A program made the position numbers and the translations under genes. 8,669 nucleotides of DNA from assembly GCA_018699075.1 (NCBI GenBank), contig JABIPV010000221.1, positions 1-8,669 of the forward strand. The letters are read 5' to 3'. Positions 7,049-8,669 of this stretch are shown piece by piece. Origin of the DNA: Kordiimonadaceae bacterium (GTDB lineage Bacteria; Pseudomonadota; Alphaproteobacteria; Sphingomonadales; Emcibacteraceae). The notes beneath the pieces were generated by a model, which saw only the letters and a program-made list of their open reading frames with translations, searched no databases and was not told where the DNA came from. Position 1 is the first letter of the stretch, and every line of letters begins with the position of its first letter.

Positions 7049-8308
7049 CTATTTCGCCTCTGCATTTCCCATTGTCACTGCGGTTAAGAAAACGTTTTTC
7101 GCTGTGCGCATCATGGCTGGTGTATTTGCCCACTCATTAATAAAGCCGCGGTTTCCACCGCGACGAATTGGGCCGCCACCAAGACCGATAGAAGGCGTTC
7201 CACCCGCAACAGAAATATTCAAGTTGGCTGATCCTGCGTTTGATAATACCGGCTCATATCCCAAATAATTCGAAATGCCGATGGCGTTTTGCACAAGCGG
7301 AGACTGAAGCGCCCCTTCAATTTGTCCCGGCGGGGTGTTTGATACCACTTCCATTTCAAGAGCAATGCCAAGTTCACTTGATATATCGCTTAATATTTTT
7401 CTTACCTTTGCTTCCATGGTTTCAATGATTTCTAAATCAAGTGACCTCACGTCCAGTGAGAACCATCCTGTTGCAGGTTTATGATTAAATACGGCCCCAC
7501 TGTTTAAAATCGCCACGTTAAGTCTCGCTCTTCTATCAGTAAATTCTTGTGGTTCCGTAATTTGTAATATCCGGTCCACGGCGCGACCAATGGCTTGATT
7601 TACATTTGGGATACCGCCAGACAACGTATGTCCCGCGGGGCCACTTGCATTGATGCGCCACCAATTGATGCCAATACCGCCATATGTAATACTATGTCCA
7701 TCGCCCAGAACATCGACGAAACCTATGGCCACATCTTTATATTCTTCGTAAAGATGACGCATGCCGCGAAGGCCTGTTTCTTCCTCTGCCACACCTGCGA
7801 ATATTATATCATGTTCAGGCTGAAAACCGTTCGCAATCAATATTTTTGCCGCCGCAAGTGATGCAATTGTTGTTGATGTGGTATTGGTTCCCGGACCGAC
7901 CACCCGGTCACCTTCGATGGTCGGCAAATGCCCGATGGTACGCTGATGATCAGCAACCGTCATTAAATCATCCAATGTAGAAACAAAAATAATCGCCTTA
8001 CCAGAGCGGCCCTTTATTTTACCAATAACATTTGGTGCTTCATTAACATGTACATCCGTAAGGCCGATTTTGCGCATGTGCGCGGCGACCGCCTCTGCCC
8101 GTTCATGTTCCTGACCGGACGGCGAAATAATACCGCCAATTTGAACCAATAATTGTTCGGTTACGCTACGTGCCGCATCAATGTCTTTCAATGCTTTTTG
8201 CACCGCCGCATCCGCCACAGCGTCATCAACGGAGCGTTCCGCAGCAAATGCCGTTGTTCCGGCCACAAAGAGGATAAAGACAGGTAATATTTTTGCTAAT
8301 AATTTCAT
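7049..8308 (-). CDS. Exported M20-family metallopeptidase-like protein with an incomplete metal site
   Basis: This is a 419-residue protein numbered from the ATG at 8308. That start is chosen because GGGA lies six bases upstream and the protein then opens with a textbook signal peptide (MKLLAKILPVFILF, cleavage likely after TAFA, residue 22); a GTG at 8326 would add six residues. M20 fold signatures are visible: PSGQEHE near 63-69, the first metal region STLDDL (110-115), VVGPGTNTTSTT (136-147), AEEETGLRG (174-182), DVLGDG (199-204), the lid-domain GPAGHT (223-228) and FINEWAN near the end. Typical members have His-x-Asp in the first site, an Asp after GxGxx and a late His before the Asn-Glu pair. 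Here these positions hold Thr111, Thr143 and Gly388, while Asp113, Glu176, Glu177 and His227 are kept. It may be a divergent subfamily or a non-catalytic binding protein. It follows the OsmC-like gene after one base. Confidence 0.85.
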   Translation of the reverse strand: MKLLAKILPVFILFVAGTTAFAAERSVDDAVADAAVQKALKDIDAARSVTEQLLVQIGGIISPSGQEHERAEAVAAHMRKIGLTDVHVNEAPNVIGKIKGRSGKAIIFVSTLDDLMTVADHQRTIGHLPTIEGDRVVGPGTNTTSTTIASLAAAKILIANGFQPEHDIIFAGVAEEETGLRGMRHLYEEYKDVAIGFVDVLGDGHSITYGGIGINWWRINASGPAGHTLSGGIPNVNQAIGRAVDRILQITEPQEFTDRRARLNVAILNSGAVFNHKPATGWFSLDVRSLDLEIIETMEAKVRKILSDISSELGIALEMEVVSNTPPGQIEGALQSPLVQNAIGISNYLGYEPVLSNAGSANLNISVAGGTPSIGLGGGPIRRGGNRGFINEWANTPAMMRTAKNVFLTAVTMGNAEAK

Positions 8309-8309
8309 T

Positions 8310-8669
8310 TTATTTCCCATAATCACTAATTTTAATTTTTGCTTTTAAATCCGTTCGACAAAACGCGTGTAAGAAACAGGTTTGCTCACCCATATCAACA
8401 ACTGTACGTGCAAAATCGTCATCTTGTTCACTATCAATATAGACGTGTGTTTCAACAGGATCAGCCGTTCCCGGCTTTCCAGTGCCGCCCGATGCGCCCC
8501 CTTTTGAGAAATGCGTATCTTGAGTAATTGTATAAGATGACATGTCTTTTTTGGCGATCTTGGCATAACGTCCCAGCTGGGTCATATAACAAAACCCTAT
8601 GCCTGCTGAAATATAACTAATGGCATTTGGTGCTCGACCTTCTTCATCGGACATAAAATGAAATATGGA
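8310..8669 (-). CDS. OsmC-like family protein, 5'-truncated by the window edge
   Basis: The frame stays open through the five codons before the first ATG (8654) to the end of the window, and the visible part looks like the C-terminal portion of a longer protein, so the true start probably lies outside. Numbered from that ATG, it shows the OsmC pattern: SDEEGRAPNAISYISAGIGFC with Cys22, and a second cysteine in GEQTCFLHAFCR at 93 (another at 99). In OsmC/Ohr proteins two such cysteines form the thiol pair that reduces organic hydroperoxides. No signal peptide can be judged. It ends in TAA one base before the ATG of the M20-family gene, whose ribosome-binding site lies in its last codons, so both are probably co-transcribed. 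The assignment rests on motif pattern and cysteine spacing only; a peroxidase activity is inferred. Confidence 0.6.
   Translation of the reverse strand, partial: SIFHFMSDEEGRAPNAISYISAGIGFCYMTQLGRYAKIAKKDMSSYTITQDTHFSKGGASGGTGKPGTADPVETHVYIDSEQDDDFARTVVDMGEQTCFLHAFCRTDLKAKIKISDYGK
8313..8318 (-). promoter_or_regulatory. Ribosome-binding site inside the end of the OsmC-like gene
   Basis: GGGAAA on the minus strand forms the last two sense codons of the OsmC-like gene and is placed correctly for the ATG at 8308. It decides the start of the M20-family protein in favour of that ATG over the GTG at 8326, and suggests translational coupling through the stop-start junction TAA-A-ATG. Confidence 0.7.

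Noticed and set aside
8308..8326. GTG start at 8326 for the M20-family gene
   Set aside because: It would place six extra residues ahead of the signal peptide, and the ATG at 8308 has a correctly spaced GGGA.

Overview
The window reads as chromosomal DNA from a Gram-negative, probably marine bacterium. GC content looks to be in the mid-40s % (estimated by eye). The gene content (an NhaD-type Na+/H+ antiporter, large exported BNR/VPS10-type propeller proteins, an exported M20-family protein and an OsmC-like protein) would suit a marine alphaproteobacterium, but that placement is a low-confidence inference. No tRNA, rRNA, CRISPR array, transposase or phage gene was seen.

Layout, left to right. 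Positions 2-2023 (+) hold the C-terminal two thirds of a VPS10/sortilin-like, Asp-box (BNR) propeller protein whose start lies outside the window. Nine bases later, 2033-5152 (+) encodes a complete 1039-residue paralogue with a signal peptide. The two are clearly an ancient tandem duplication: the second propeller aligns without a single net gap over about 340 codons, while the C-terminal tails have drifted and differ in length. A small orphan gene with a signal peptide follows (5206-5541, +), then a 132-base spacer containing a hairpin, then nhaD (5674-7008, +).

A strong bidirectional terminator hairpin (7014-7042) fills the 40-base gap between nhaD and two convergent genes on the minus strand. 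In their direction of transcription these are an OsmC-like protein (8310-8669, 5' end outside the window) and an exported M20-family protein (7049-8308). They are separated by one base, with the second ribosome-binding site inside the end of the first gene, so they very likely share a transcript.

The two most informative oddities are the M20-family protein, which keeps the fold signatures and the Glu-Glu pair but has lost several canonical zinc ligands, and the paired propeller genes, whose propellers are conserved while their tails diverge around one conserved cysteine pair. I found no convincing new defence, mobile or RNA-based system. The most novel material is the unassigned function of the paired propeller proteins, the small exported orphan and the atypical M20 protein.
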